Shown: positions 27,506 through 36,881 of the stretch, piece after piece
Layout: each line of letters opens with the position of its first letter
Numbering within the stretch: the first letter of the stretch is position 1
Program-made: the position numbers and the translations under genes
DNA from: Vibrio hangzhouensis
Lineage (GTDB): Bacteria; Pseudomonadota; Gammaproteobacteria; Enterobacterales; Vibrionaceae
Assembly (NCBI RefSeq): GCF_900107935.1
Contig: NZ_FNVG01000001.1
Coordinates: forward strand, 62,001-126,000
Length of the DNA: 64,000 nt
Direction: 5' to 3'
The notes under the pieces: generated by a model
The model's database searches: none
The model's input: the letters and a program-made list of their open reading frames with translations, nothing else
What the model was told of the DNA's origin: nothing

Positions 27506-27752
27506 TGATCCCGAACACCAAATTAGGTGGTAAAGTCTCCACCATAAATGAGGTGTTCAATGACAAAACGACAACGACGTACATTTTCTTCTGAGTTCAA
27601 AGTAGATGCCGCAAGCTTTGTTCTTGATCAAGGTTACTCAATATCTGAAGCGGCACGCTCTCTAGACATCGGTGATACGGCCTTACGACGCTGGGTCGAT
27701 CAACTAAAGATTGAGCGTGGTGGGGAAACGCCAACTGTAAAAGCTCTGACGC
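27506..27752 (+). mobile_element. IS3-family element fragment (left end and truncated orfA)
   Basis: Starts at the inverted-repeat-like TGATCCCGAACACC (27506). OrfA begins at ATG 27560 with GAGGTG upstream and reads as a helix-turn-helix IS3 OrfA (TFSSEFKVDAASFVLDQG; SISEAARSLDIGDTALRRW). It is cut at 27753 by the next IS and its remainder is not found on the far side, so a deletion accompanied the event. Confidence 0.8.
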
Positions 27753-27801
27753 TGACCTTTCCCCGAGATTAATACCACCGCCTCGATGAAGTTTCCCATG
27801 T

Positions 27802-28620
27802 TTACGCCGCTTGATTGGCATAATCAATTGGCGACATATAATTTAGAGAGCTATGGGGTCGAATATGGTTGTAGTGCTCTCTCCATAATTTTATTTCGTA
27901 CCTTGCTTCATCCAGAGTGCGGAACCAATGCTGATTGAGGCACTCATTTCTGAACTTGCCGTTTAAACTTTCCACGAACGCGTTTTGAGTCGGTTTACCT
28001 GGTTGTATAAAGGCTAAGATTACCGAGGTTGTCTTAGACCAAAAGAACATGCCTTTACTGGTGAATTCCGTTCCGTTGTCGCAAACAATACGGTTAGGCT
28101 TATCACGCACTTCAATCAGTTGAGTCAAAAAGCGAGCGACTTGCTGTCCACTGATTGATACAGATACAAGTTGCCCGACGACTTCTCGTTAATAGTCATC
28201 AACGACATTGAGAATGCGAAAGCGTCTTCCACTACTCAGTTGGTCGGAGACAAAGTCCATCGACCAGCGTTGGTTCAATCTGCTTGGAACATCCATGACC
28301 AATCGAGGACGCTGTAGCTTTTTCCGTGTCTTCGTCCTGACTTGCAGCCCTTCTTCTGTGTAAAGGCGATACGTATGCTTCTTATTCACAACCAAGCCCT
28401 CAGCCTTTAGTAAGCTATGGAGCATCAAGTAACCGTAGCGAGAGTATTGCGCCGCGAGTTCTTTCAAGCGCCCACGTACGTCTATGTCTGACGCGGCTTT
28501 AGGATGGTATCGAAACGCCGTTCGACTCAAACATGCAAGCTTGCAGGCCGCTCTTTCGCTTAACTGGTGAGTATCAATTAGGTGGCGGACGATGAGCTTT
28601 CGAGAAGATGGCGTTACCAC
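27802..28620 (-). pseudogene. IS3-family transposase OrfB with in-frame stop
   Basis: One continuous frame of 273 codons with an HTH_21-like N-terminus and an rve integrase core. DDE residues are visible in MDFVSD, VCDNGTEF and NAFVESLNGKFRNEC. It is interrupted by a single TAA at 28189-28191 between NVVDDY and REVVGQLV, in place of the usual serine codon. A one-base nonsense change has inactivated it. Confidence 0.87.
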
Positions 28621-28877
28621 TTTTTTGAGACGACGTCCTTCATCGCTTCAACTTCAAGTAACTTCTCGGCGAGCAGTTTCTTGAGCTTGTTGTTCTCAGA
28701 CTCAAGCTCTCTTAAGCGTTTCGCTTCGTTGACTTCCAAGCCTGCATACTTGCTACGCCAATTGTAAAACGTGCCCGATGATATCCCCATGTCACGACAA
28801 ATGTCGTCTACCTTAGCACCAGCTTCGTGCTGCTTTATCGCTTTAATGATTTGTTCTTCCGTGTATCGTTTTTTCAT
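28614..28877 (-). CDS. IS3-family transposase OrfA
   Basis: 87 residues: HTH (KRYTEEQIIKAIKQHEAG; ISSGTFYNWRSKYAG) followed by a leucine-zipper-like coiled coil ([20 protein letters not shown]), the standard OrfA layout. Overlaps orfB by 7 bp, the usual site of programmed frameshifting in the family. Confidence 0.9.
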   Translation of the reverse strand: MKKRYTEEQIIKAIKQHEAGAKVDDICRDMGISSGTFYNWRSKYAGLEVNEAKRLRELESENNKLKKLLAEKLLEVEAMKDVVSKKW

Positions 28878-28922
28878 TTTGAGATCTCCATTATTTCTAG
28901 TGTATTAGAAATCTCATCGAAG

Positions 28923-29315
28923 TCATGGTGCTAATTCAGGGGGAAAGGTCATACTCTTTGCAACGTAAAAACTCAACCCAGAAATTAACCAGAAAAATAT
29001 CCACGATATATGTTTACCTTTGGTGAATGAGGCCGAAAACAAGCCACTAACTAAAAAGACAACGGCGATTACCATAAGTATTTGCTTTTGGATATACTCA
29101 CCTGGATTTGAAAGTATAAAAAGAATTCCTGCAAACCCCCACCAAGCTACTGTAGTTAAATGCCACGCAAATCTTAAAACTCTCTTTGTAAACCAGTCGT
29201 CACCAAGTAGCTTAGGTAACTCCCTTTTAAAGAGCCGAATCAAAATATAGCGCTCACCTAGATAGGAATGAACTACACCTAATAGTATTGCGAAAAATGC
29301 ACTCGTAACTAACAT
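28923..29315 (-). CDS. Four-helix membrane protein truncated by IS
   Basis: 130 residues, four transmembrane helices (LVTSAFFAILLGVVHSYLG, WWGFAGILFIL, ILMVIAVVFLVSG, WIFFWLISGLSFYVA). The IS ends at 28951, so the last nine residues (MTFPPELAP) are translated from IS sequence and the native C-terminus has been replaced. Function unrecognised; the N-terminal part reads like a small integral protein of about 125 residues, so little may be lost. Confidence 0.65.
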   Translation of the reverse strand: MLVTSAFFAILLGVVHSYLGERYILIRLFKRELPKLLGDDWFTKRVLRFAWHLTTVAWWGFAGILFILSNPGEYIQKQILMVIAVVFLVSGLFSASFTKGKHISWIFFWLISGLSFYVAKSMTFPPELAP

Positions 29316-29402
29316 ACATACCTCATAATTCTCTTTTAGTTTCGACGGCTAACGCGCTGTTAAGGAGTGAGCAATGCAATACCGAAGTCGTCGAATACCG
29401 CC

Positions 29403-29798
29403 TTAAAAACTGAGCTCTTCTAACGCTAAAACTGCCGCTTCAGCCTTGCTACTTTGAACGAAAATATGGTCGTGATAATAAGCTGCAATTACATTAGCAC
29501 TAATGCCCTTTGACGCTAGCTTACTCGCAACTGCTGCTGTAAGACCGACTGCTTCCAAGCTAGAGTGAACCGTCAAAGTGATTTGACTATACGTACCATC
29601 AAACGACAAAACAGCTTTCTCTGCGACTGACTTTTCAAGAACCAAAGTTAAGCCCTCAGGTTCAACAAACGTAGCGACTGGATTTAACTGAACGTAGTCT
29701 GAAAGCTGACCTGAAACAGTACAAAATACAAACTCAGTTTCTACTAATTTGGGACTTGCCGAACGTAACAGTTCGTCTAAATCTGTAATCCCTGACAT
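29403..29798 (-). CDS. ACT-domain protein
   Basis: 131 residues forming tandem ACT-like beta-alpha-beta units (FVFCTVSGQL; ITLTVHSSLEAVGLTAAVAS; NVIAAYYHDHIFVQ), a known family of small ACT proteins (DUF2241/ACT_7 type) thought to bind amino acids. Regulatory role inferred from the fold only. It stands between two membrane-protein genes on the same strand but with gaps of about 90-100 bp. Confidence 0.75.
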   Translation of the reverse strand: MSGITDLDELLRSASPKLVETEFVFCTVSGQLSDYVQLNPVATFVEPEGLTLVLEKSVAEKAVLSFDGTYSQITLTVHSSLEAVGLTAAVASKLASKGISANVIAAYYHDHIFVQSSKAEAAVLALEELSF

Positions 29799-29899
29799 AT
29801 TGGTTTCCTCTTATATTGCTAACATATTGTTCATACACATGGGGCTTATCTTATTGGTTTATGATAACCATGGCGCCTTACTGTGCCTTTTATAGTCAT

Positions 29900-30517
29900 C
29901 TACTCCGTTAATGTTCGACGATACGGTTCTTCTCTTACCGCATGAGAAAGTACTAACTTGATGATGAAAATTGGAGCCATCCACTCAAGGCCAACAGGTG
30001 AAGAGGTAAGCTGAGCCAAAATAATCGATAACATAACAATCAACAACGCGACAGGGCGATGTAGGTACAAAGGTATAAGATGAATGAATATAATTGATGT
30101 CATCATAATACCGTACCAAAAAAAGGCATAAGACCATGCAATATCAAAACACAATGGGATCGCAAACAATTGGAAATGGACAGCTGGAAATAGGAATTTA
30201 CTTCCAACTAACTTCCCCAACCAATTTACATCAAGATCGTTATTGGTATAGAGATAGCGCTTCATAGAACTAAGCGAATTCGTTAGTACACCACCGATAA
30301 TGTCTAACGTTAATATAGAAGCAACGGTAATTTGTAATACATTCCAATCAAGCTCTTTCCATGAAAAAAAGTATAGGATTAGAGGCGCGAGGAACGAAGC
30401 ATAATTTGCAATAGCACTCTCAGTCTTTGTGGCGCCATAACCTGTAGTGAAGTTAAATTTACCCTTGCACTCCCAGTTAATAGGTGCGTCATTTAAGACT
30501 GTTTTGTCCTTGTTCAT
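29900..30517 (-). CDS. Integral membrane protein, copy 2 of duplicated module
   Basis: 205 residues from ATG 30517 (GGAGG 5-7 bp upstream). Nearly the same sequence as 9680-10297 (shared NFTTGYGATK, SMKRYLYT, NWLGKLV, FLFPA-HFQLFAIPLCFDIAW), with about six membrane helices. The gene is intact while the divergent TetR partner has decayed, so it may now be unregulated. Confidence 0.8.
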   Translation of the reverse strand: MNKDKTVLNDAPINWECKGKFNFTTGYGATKTESAIANYASFLAPLILYFFSWKELDWNVLQITVASILTLDIIGGVLTNSLSSMKRYLYTNNDLDVNWLGKLVGSKFLFPAVHFQLFAIPLCFDIAWSYAFFWYGIMMTSIIFIHLIPLYLHRPVALLIVMLSIILAQLTSSPVGLEWMAPIFIIKLVLSHAVREEPYRRTLTE

Positions 30518-30578
30518 AATAGCCTCCCCCCCCTTTGTCTGCGATAGTTTAAGAAAAAACCGAAAATTCAACCTTTAT

Positions 30579-30711
30579 AGTCCAACTGGTCCAGATAAGA
30601 ATACTCGATCATTCTTTACCTTGTCAATTTTTAGCCTGTGTGAACCGAAAAAATTTATTTTTACCCGTCAATGGACTTATAAATCAAACAAAAATATAGC
30701 CCAAATGTACT
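30579..30711. promoter_or_regulatory. TetR-type operators of the duplicated module
   Basis: AGTCCAACTGGTCC at 30579-30592 matches the 10408 operator. Degenerate sites follow near 30666 (GTCAATGGAC) and 30698 (AGCCCAAATGTACT), at positions equivalent to 10442 and 10474. Confidence 0.6.
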
Positions 30712-30728
30712 TATAAAGTAGAAAATCA

Positions 30729-31262
30729 TGCCTAAGATAATCAGTATAGAAGCATGTCATCACGAACTTATCGCCAAATCCGCTGATATTTTTCAGTACA
30801 CGCTCTGAACGGAATAGGAATGCGTGGTATAGCTGATGCTCTGGGGGCATCCAAAAATACGCTTCATCACAAATTCTCAAGTAAAGAAGAGCTATTTACT
30901 ACCTGTACTGGATTTTTGCTTGAACCCCACTCCTCCTACGGTACATAAGGAGCTTTCCAGCCAATCAAGAAAACAGAAAGAAAGCCATAGCACTATTGAT
31001 AAAAGCTTGGGGTAGTCAATTTAGGGGCTAAGTGGAAGTGTTATAGGATTATGTCAAAAACAGTGATAGACAAGGTATTGTGAATGATTAGCTTTTAAAA
31101 ATAGCTAGCTGAAAATTCTCTGCTGAACTAAATAGAATCGAAGGCATAGAGAACGCCAACCATGCGTATTCTTTGCCAAATGGCGATTTAATTACTTAGC
31201 TATTAATTGAAAAGAACCAAATTTTTAAGATACATCTTATTGGATCCTTCAACTCCGTATTA
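30729..31262 (+). pseudogene. Decayed TetR-family regulator (copy of 10505-11053)
   Basis: Starts ATGCCTAAGATAATCAG and follows the 10505 TetR gene for about 530 bp (GGAATGCGTGGTATAGCTGA, TCAAGTAAAGAAGAGCT, TTGGATCCTTCAACT), but with frameshifts and several stop codons. It no longer encodes a protein. Confidence 0.85.
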
Positions 31263-31936
31263 ATATTTGAGCTAACAGTACTTTTTGCGATGAAAAAAAC
31301 GAATTATATGGTTATTGATATTTTTGCCAGAACCAAATTATGTAACTCGTGGCGCTAATACAGCTACCCCAAAACTAGTTATAGCCACTTCTATTAAAAA
31401 TAATATGGGGGGAGCTCGACTGATTGAACTCTACTAAATTTATAAATCCCGTACCACTTTTACGTATCTAAGTAAGAAGCTGGTTTGCTAGATAGCAATT
31501 TTTCTTTTATCGATTTATTCACGGGAAAGACACTGACATATTAAAACTGAACCGCATAGGAGTTACTTATGCAGATGAAATAGCACTAGCTACAACGAGC
31601 AAGACTGGAAGAGGCCGGCTCTTATTTCCTAATCAAAAGAAAACAAATATAAAGGTACAATATTTCTCTGATTGTCCCCCTAAGGTAAGGCTTTGGAAAA
31701 AACAGAACACTCTCATCCAAAATGATATTGATCCGAGAAATATAGAAATAATTTTTCACTAATAGGTCTATATCATTGCATTGTTTTTAATTATCCACCC
31801 TTTACAGCGAATTCGATCATCACTACTCAGTCACCACATGTTTCTCAACAGAGTTTGACGAAAAGATGAACAAAATGACATCGTGCTTGCCCACTTTTTC
31901 AAAAACTTCATTTGTGAAACAAAATTTAGTAATAAA
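31263..31936. other. Gene-free stretch
   Basis: The first about 120 bp continue the degenerate duplication of 11054-11200. The rest is AT-rich with no recognisable gene, repeat or RNA. Confidence 0.4.
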
Positions 31937-32398
31937 CTAAGTTACGAAGCCTCTGTATTCGAGAGCATCACGTATCGCACTGTATTCCATTCTCTCGCCA
32001 AACTCAATATGCCTACATGCACTATCCACTGAATCTAAGGGCTCACTTTCCCTCGTTAATAGACGCAACCCTGATAAGAGATCACAGTTATCAATTCGGC
32101 ATGCTACTTTGATACTTTTCGCTTCTTGCAAAAACGCATACAGAAGTAAGACCAAATAACCACATAGAAGCAGCAGTAGCTAAACTAAACATACTTTCTG
32201 ATACCAAAGGTAATACAACTGAGAAAATGAGCAAGGCAATAACAAACAACTCAAATCCAGAACCCAAAAGCGGATGCTTGTTGCGAAATATAGCCCATCG
32301 ATAAGCCATTCTTGTTCGGTCCTCCAAACAACTCCCGCAATATTGCTAACGTAACTAGCACTATACAAAATAGCCAGATATGTGATTAATGCATACAC
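31937..32398 (-). pseudogene. Possible frameshifted membrane-protein gene
   Basis: Three overlapping minus-strand frames each hold plausible pieces: LVYALITYLAILYSASYVSNIA (trimmed: LITYLAILYSASYV), FELFVIALLIFSVVLPLVSE and a soluble tail ending ALEYRGFVT. None is complete alone, and a single decayed gene with two or more frameshifts is the best reading. Function unknown. Confidence 0.35.
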
Positions 32399-32537
32399 GA
32401 GAGTGAAAGATATTAATAAAATCGTACTAACCGATTGAATCCAATTACAATTGTGATCAGTGAAGAAGATAGATTAGCAAACCTAATCAATCTTAAAGTA
32501 AACATACCGTTCAATTGTTCAGGAAACTTAAGACGCG

Positions 32538-32672
32538 CTAGCACCACGAAAACTCCTCTAAATTAATCAACTCCTCTTTGAAAAAGTCTTCCAAAAAATC
32601 CGTCCTCTCGAAACCGCAGTTCATATCTGTGTGGCTTGCTAAATGCTGTAACAATTTTTCGAGTTTGGACAT
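32538..32672 (-). CDS. Small acidic protein (44 aa)
   Basis: Too short for ordinary ORF calling, but ATG 32672 has an excellent AGGAG at 7 bp. The product begins MSKLEKLLQHLASH and ends ELINLEEFSWC. A second short frame starts at the overlapping GTG just before its stop and continues toward the decayed membrane gene, suggesting an operon. Role unknown. Confidence 0.4.
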   Translation of the reverse strand: MSKLEKLLQHLASHTDMNCGFERTDFLEDFFKEELINLEEFSWC

Positions 32673-32834
32673 ACTTTGCTCCTAAGGTCTAGGCCCTTAA
32701 TAATGCTCACCATAGTCAGTAAGTTAATATCCCCCCCCAATGTTCACAATTAAACTACTCAAATTCGTCGATTAAGCAGAATTAACCAAGAGGCCTCATG
32801 TATATCAGCTCAAATTCCATTTTTCTCGGAGTCA

Positions 32835-33353
32835 TTATGCGATTAGGGACCAAAAACGAAAGCTACCTGTTGAAGTGTCAAACGTTTCATCATGATCTGT
32901 GTTGATGCCGATTCCATATTCACTGTCTAATATTTGGCTATGCGTGTGCTCTAAGGTTTCACCAAATACAAACTCTAAAAAATGGCCATCGTTTCTCCTA
33001 CCCAAAAAATAGCCAACGGTGTTAGCAGCCTGTCTAAAATCGACTTCCTCTAACCTTGTTGATAAATCTTTGTCCTTTGGTTCAAACTCTCCGATTTCAA
33101 TATATTGAAAACTTTCTGGTAAGAGAAAACGCTCGGACAAAATAGCGTGAACCTGCGTGTAGGCTGTATTTCTGTCGATACACCCCAATAAGGAAGGGTA
33201 AACCTTGCTACAAGGAAAAGATCTTGTCACTTCATCGAGAGTAATCAAGTCTTGAGCGAATAGTAGGCTTCCATAAAGACCCTTAGAGTTTTGAGCCAGA
33301 CAATGGAACATGACGCCTCGCTGTTCAGAAAGATAATCTTGTTCGAAGCGCAA
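32835..33353 (-). CDS. Hypothetical protein (172 aa)
   Basis: Soluble, acidic, no recognised domain. Segments include GLYGSLLFAQDLITLDEV and FQYIEIGEFEPKDKDLS. It would start at a TTG at 33353 without a good ribosome site; an AAGGAG lies about 35 bp upstream but with no in-frame start codon near it, so the real 5' end may be mutated. Confidence 0.45.
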   Translation of the reverse strand: MRFEQDYLSEQRGVMFHCLAQNSKGLYGSLLFAQDLITLDEVTRSFPCSKVYPSLLGCIDRNTAYTQVHAILSERFLLPESFQYIEIGEFEPKDKDLSTRLEEVDFRQAANTVGYFLGRRNDGHFLEFVFGETLEHTHSQILDSEYGIGINTDHDETFDTSTGSFRFWSLIA

Positions 33354-34015
33354 AAAGCTTCTTATTAAATCATCAGCGCTTACTCCTTAGGCTCTTGAAA
33401 AAATACTGAGCTCAACGACTTTTGGTTTGGCCCCTACCACATTTATCAAACCGAATTCCTCCATTAGAAAAAAGCTGCCCTATCTAACGCTATGAATTGA
33501 AACATCTGCAATTCTTACAATTCGGAATTTAAGCAGTGACCGTCGTAACTGATCCGCAGCCACTCATTGGTACCAAAATCTAGCCATTCAACTTTTGACA
33601 TTTCAACAACATTTCATGAGCCAATATACATGCCCTATTCTTTTATGTCCACACGGTCCACAATAAAAAGTCCACCTGGACTAAATAAATTGACAACGAT
33701 CACTTTGCCTCCTTAAACTGAGGCGATGATGACAATTTGAGGCTCATAAAAACTGCCCGCAGGCAGAATATCATGTCAATGAAGCATCATTTATCAAGTT
33801 CGAAACCCTCAGGTAATTGTATTCATGGAGATGGATATCATGTTTGAATTTGAGAATAACAAGACAAGAGTTTCCTATCGAATAAATACACGTACTCATA
33901 TTCAATTCAAGGCCGCTCGAAGTAGTACATGTGAAAAGTCAGTTTGGCAGGGAGTACCTCTCAGCTCTTGATTGATTTAACCATTGCGTAGAAACAGAAA
34001 ATTCAGTATTTCACA
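33354..34015. promoter_or_regulatory. Gene-free stretch with orphan TetR-type operators
   Basis: AGTCCACCTGGACT at 33669-33682 is a perfect copy of the TetR operator type, with a weaker TGTCCACACGGTCCACA at about 33647-33663. They lie about 340 bp upstream of the hydrolase gene, with no tetR gene adjacent. No ORF of substance is seen in the stretch. Confidence 0.55.
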
Positions 34016-34912
34016 ATGATAAGGAATAGTTTGGAAATGCAACCACTTACCATTAACCTACCCGACGGACACCAGACTGTCGTTCAACTACACTCTCCCA
34101 TCGACAAAAGTCAGGGACTGATAATATTTATACCAGCGCTCGGAGTATCAGTTGACTATTATAAAGACTTTGCAAAACAACTGACGAACAGTGGCTTTAC
34201 CTTCGCAGCCATAGAAATGCGAGGAATGCGACACAGCTCATTACAAGACGCTAGAAGAGATAATTTTGGATACAAAGAGATATTGGAAACCGACCTTTCT
34301 ACTGTTGTTCCACTGCTAATTGAGCGATACCCTAAACTCAACGTTTGGTTATGTGGGCATAGTCTTGGAGGCCAACTCGCTTTGCTGCACGCTTCAAGCT
34401 TGATCAAAAATGGATATCAATCAAGAGTGCGAGGCATAGTGCTGATCGCTGGCGGAAGCAATCATTATCAGTCATTGCCGTCACTCTTGAAACGATGTAA
34501 ACGCTATCTTGGCATCAACGCTATCAGAAGCGTAAACGCAATCTTAGGTTATTTTCCAGGACACATACTGGGGTTTGGAGGCAGACAACCGAAGAACTTG
34601 ATTTCAGACTGGACGTACGAGGGGCTCAAAGGAAGATACCAAATACGCAACACAGAAATCGACTACAACAAACTGCTTGAAAGCCTATCCTTACCAGTCC
34701 TCTTTATTTCTATTGAGGGAGACTTGTTGGTGCCAAAATCAAGCGCTGAGCGCTTGGCCTCTAAACTGCCCCTTGCCGAAGTTAGCAAAGTTGAATTGAC
34801 CTCACGTGAATACAGTAATCACGTACTCGACCATTTTCGCTGGAGCAAGTATCCTAAACCTATTGTTGATATTACAACTAACTGGTTAGTAGATTTGAAA
34901 CGACAGTCCTAG
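34016..34912 (+). CDS. Alpha/beta hydrolase (serine hydrolase/lysophospholipase-like)
   Basis: 298 residues. Alpha/beta hydrolase core with LIIFIPALGVSVDYY, FAAIEMRGMRHSS, nucleophile elbow LCGHSLGGQLA (Ser), LFISIEGDLLVPKSSAERLA (acid) and a late histidine in SNHVLDHFRW. It resembles monoacylglycerol-lipase/serine-aminopeptidase-like hydrolases. The start is uncertain (ATG 34037 is an alternative). The upstream orphan operators suggest TetR-type control. Confidence 0.82.
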   Translation: MIRNSLEMQPLTINLPDGHQTVVQLHSPIDKSQGLIIFIPALGVSVDYYKDFAKQLTNSGFTFAAIEMRGMRHSSLQDARRDNFGYKEILETDLSTVVPLLIERYPKLNVWLCGHSLGGQLALLHASSLIKNGYQSRVRGIVLIAGGSNHYQSLPSLLKRCKRYLGINAIRSVNAILGYFPGHILGFGGRQPKNLISDWTYEGLKGRYQIRNTEIDYNKLLESLSLPVLFISIEGDLLVPKSSAERLASKLPLAEVSKVELTSREYSNHVLDHFRWSKYPKPIVDITTNWLVDLKRQS

Positions 34913-35248
34913 GTCACTGTTTGCTTACTTAATCATGAAAAGGAATCGATGCAAGCGTTCGTATGAAATCTGCCATGCTTGCATCGTAACGAAAAGAACA
35001 AACTGATGGAAATGGCAAAGCACCCATTGAAAGAGTAACTCAATGTGGCACTGTGCAACTATGAGGACAATGAGATCAGGGCTAAGTTCGCACAGTCAGT
35101 CCAACTCCTGTTCTCACCCGTTCAGTGATGATAAACACTTTAACTTCACTCCTCTAACAACCGTTAGGCTGAATGCCTATCTCGCGATACACCAACAAAC
35201 CGCTAGTATCAATTTGGAATGCGTAGTGAACGAAACACTCCTTATTGG
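34913..35248. other. Gene-free stretch with perfect inverted repeat
   Basis: CGATGCAAGC at 34947-34956 and GCTTGCATCG at 34977-34986 form a 10-bp perfect inverted repeat with a 20-nt loop, about 35 bp past the hydrolase stop. It may be a terminator lacking a T-run, or an operator. Nothing else is seen. Confidence 0.4.
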
Positions 35249-35716
35249 CTAAAACGACCCCTTAGGTATAAAAAACATACCGTAGCCTTCTTTACCTGCG
35301 ATCACGTTAGATACTTTCAAATTGTCGACCACACACAAACGATTCAAACAGGTTTTATCTAAAGCCGATTCACCTGTACCTAAGTGATATATATCGCCTT
35401 CTATCAAGTGTTCAAACCCGTTCTCCCAGATTTCTCTTGGCGTACCCTTATTGTAAATTGTAAGTTCGAATCCCCCCATATCCAACTTAGTTCCCTTCAC
35501 ATCAACACCACGGTTTTGATACAAATCGCTTGCCATCGATTTTGCCTCTACAAATGTAACCGCAAGGTGCAGGGAGTAACTTACACCTTTTAGAAGGACC
35601 AACCTTGCTTCGTTTGCAATACTCAAGTGTCGAGGAAAGGCAACAGCGGCTAATGTCCCCAATATAACGACCACCACTATGAGTTCCATTAATGTAAAAC
35701 CATATAACTTACGCAA
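35249..35716 (-). CDS. Type IV pilin-like/pseudopilin protein
   Basis: 155 residues if begun at TTG 35716, which has a perfect AGGAGG 7 bp upstream; longer starts at 35761 lack one. This gives a short prepilin leader MRKLYG followed by the mature N-terminus FTLMELIVVVVILGTLAAVA (Glu5 present), the class III signal cut by PilD. The C-terminal domain has a cysteine pair in KTCLNRLCVVDN. No other pilus genes are nearby, so it is an orphan relying on host secretion/pilus machinery. Confidence 0.85.
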   Translation of the reverse strand: MRKLYGFTLMELIVVVVILGTLAAVAFPRHLSIANEARLVLLKGVSYSLHLAVTFVEAKSMASDLYQNRGVDVKGTKLDMGGFELTIYNKGTPREIWENGFEHLIEGDIYHLGTGESALDKTCLNRLCVVDNLKVSNVIAGKEGYGMFFIPKGSF

Positions 35717-36096
35717 CTGAAACCTCCTAGTAAGACCACCGAACATTTCTCTAAAAATCATCTAACACGATGAGACGTAGATGGAGTGTATTTTGGCAGT
35801 AGGCAGGTACTCAATGTCCTAATTCATCAACAAAGAGTCAAATCAACTCAGTTTGTTGAAACCAACATCCATGAGAGAAAAAATACGAACTGCAATGTGA
35901 TGGTTCCAACGAAAACAGTCGTCCAATCGACATATAGAGAGCAAATGGGTTTCAAATCAATTTAATATTGTATGAAGGGCGCAAAATAAAAAGCCCGTTT
36001 TATCTGCAACGTATATAACGTGGGGGAACGATAAAACGGGCAAAACTTAATATGCGAAGGGATTCGCGTCCAATGACTTACAAACTGAACTCGATT
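35717..36096 (-). terminator. Gene-free stretch with terminator at 35993-36041
   Basis: GCCCGTTTTATC at 35993-36004 pairs perfectly with GATAAAACGGGC at 36030-36041. On the minus strand it is followed by TTTTTATTTTG, terminating the chemoreceptor/binding-protein transcript about 55 bp past its stop. The rest of the stretch shows nothing recognisable. Confidence 0.75.
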
Positions 36097-36870
36097 CTAT
36101 CGCTGAAGATATTGACTCCAATCCGTGAGGCCATACTTTTTCATTATCTTATCTATCTCCCCTGATTTATGTAGCTCTTTCATTCGCGAATCAAAATAGT
36201 TCATCGCTTTTGATACCAGAGGATTGTGCCGAGAATTTGGGGTAAACGCTAAATAAATTGGGGCGCTACTTGCACACCCGGCTTCTTTAAAGTCGCTACT
36301 GACCCCAAGCAGTGACATTTCATAAACTGTTGAAGAATACGTAAACAGGAAAGCTTCTATCCTATTCTTTTTAAGCTTAGTTAGGCTTCGCTTGATGTAC
36401 TCACTATTATAAGGTATTTGCTCGAATTGAGACGAGTGAGCAGAGATGTACGCATTAAGTTCTTCAACAGAAGTGTCGGCGGCGATTCCAAATCTTTTCC
36501 CATCAAGTGAGCTCACTCCCTCGTAGCGCCAATCGGAATCGGCATTCGTGAAAAAGCACATCCGCTGTAATCCAACGGGCTCATTTGGATAAATCAAACT
36601 CGGGGCTTCATCTTTAGCTGGAGCTAATAAAGCATGAGCTTTACCGCTATCCGCCCCTTTGATTGCGCGCGACCAAGGGAAGACAGACACTTTTATTTCA
36701 TAGGGGCTGCCTTCAAACACCTTTTTCACGGTGTCCATGACATAACCTTCTTTTTCAGGGTCAGAACAAAGCTGCGGACACCAATCAATAGAATTGATCA
36801 TCAAAGCTCCTTTTGCTGAAGCCAGCATAGGGAACGAGAGCATCGCGATAAACATAGCTCTTCTCTTCAT
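36097..36870 (-). CDS. Periplasmic solute-binding protein (SBP_bac_3-like)
   Basis: 257 residues with a signal peptide (MFIAMLSFPMLASAKG). The mature part resembles amino-acid-binding family 3 proteins (YVMDTVKKVFEGSPYEI, VFPWSRAIKGADSGKAHAL, DGKRFGIAADTSVEELNAY). No transporter genes accompany it. It lies 11 bp after the chemoreceptor gene on the same strand and may present its ligand to that receptor. Confidence 0.85.
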   Translation of the reverse strand: MKRRAMFIAMLSFPMLASAKGALMINSIDWCPQLCSDPEKEGYVMDTVKKVFEGSPYEIKVSVFPWSRAIKGADSGKAHALLAPAKDEAPSLIYPNEPVGLQRMCFFTNADSDWRYEGVSSLDGKRFGIAADTSVEELNAYISAHSSQFEQIPYNSEYIKRSLTKLKKNRIEAFLFTYSSTVYEMSLLGVSSDFKEAGCASSAPIYLAFTPNSRHNPLVSKAMNYFDSRMKELHKSGEIDKIMKKYGLTDWSQYLQR

Positions 36871-36881
36871 TGTTATTTCTC

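Larger units (their letters stand above)
27753..28951 (-). mobile_element. IS3-family insertion sequence (IS407-like), 1199 bp
   Basis: Bounded by inverted repeats TGACCTTTCCCC at 27753 and, on the minus strand, 28951. Carries orfA and orfB on the minus strand. Bases flanking the ends (ACGC left, TACT right) are not a duplication, suggesting deletion or rearrangement after insertion. Confidence 0.88.
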
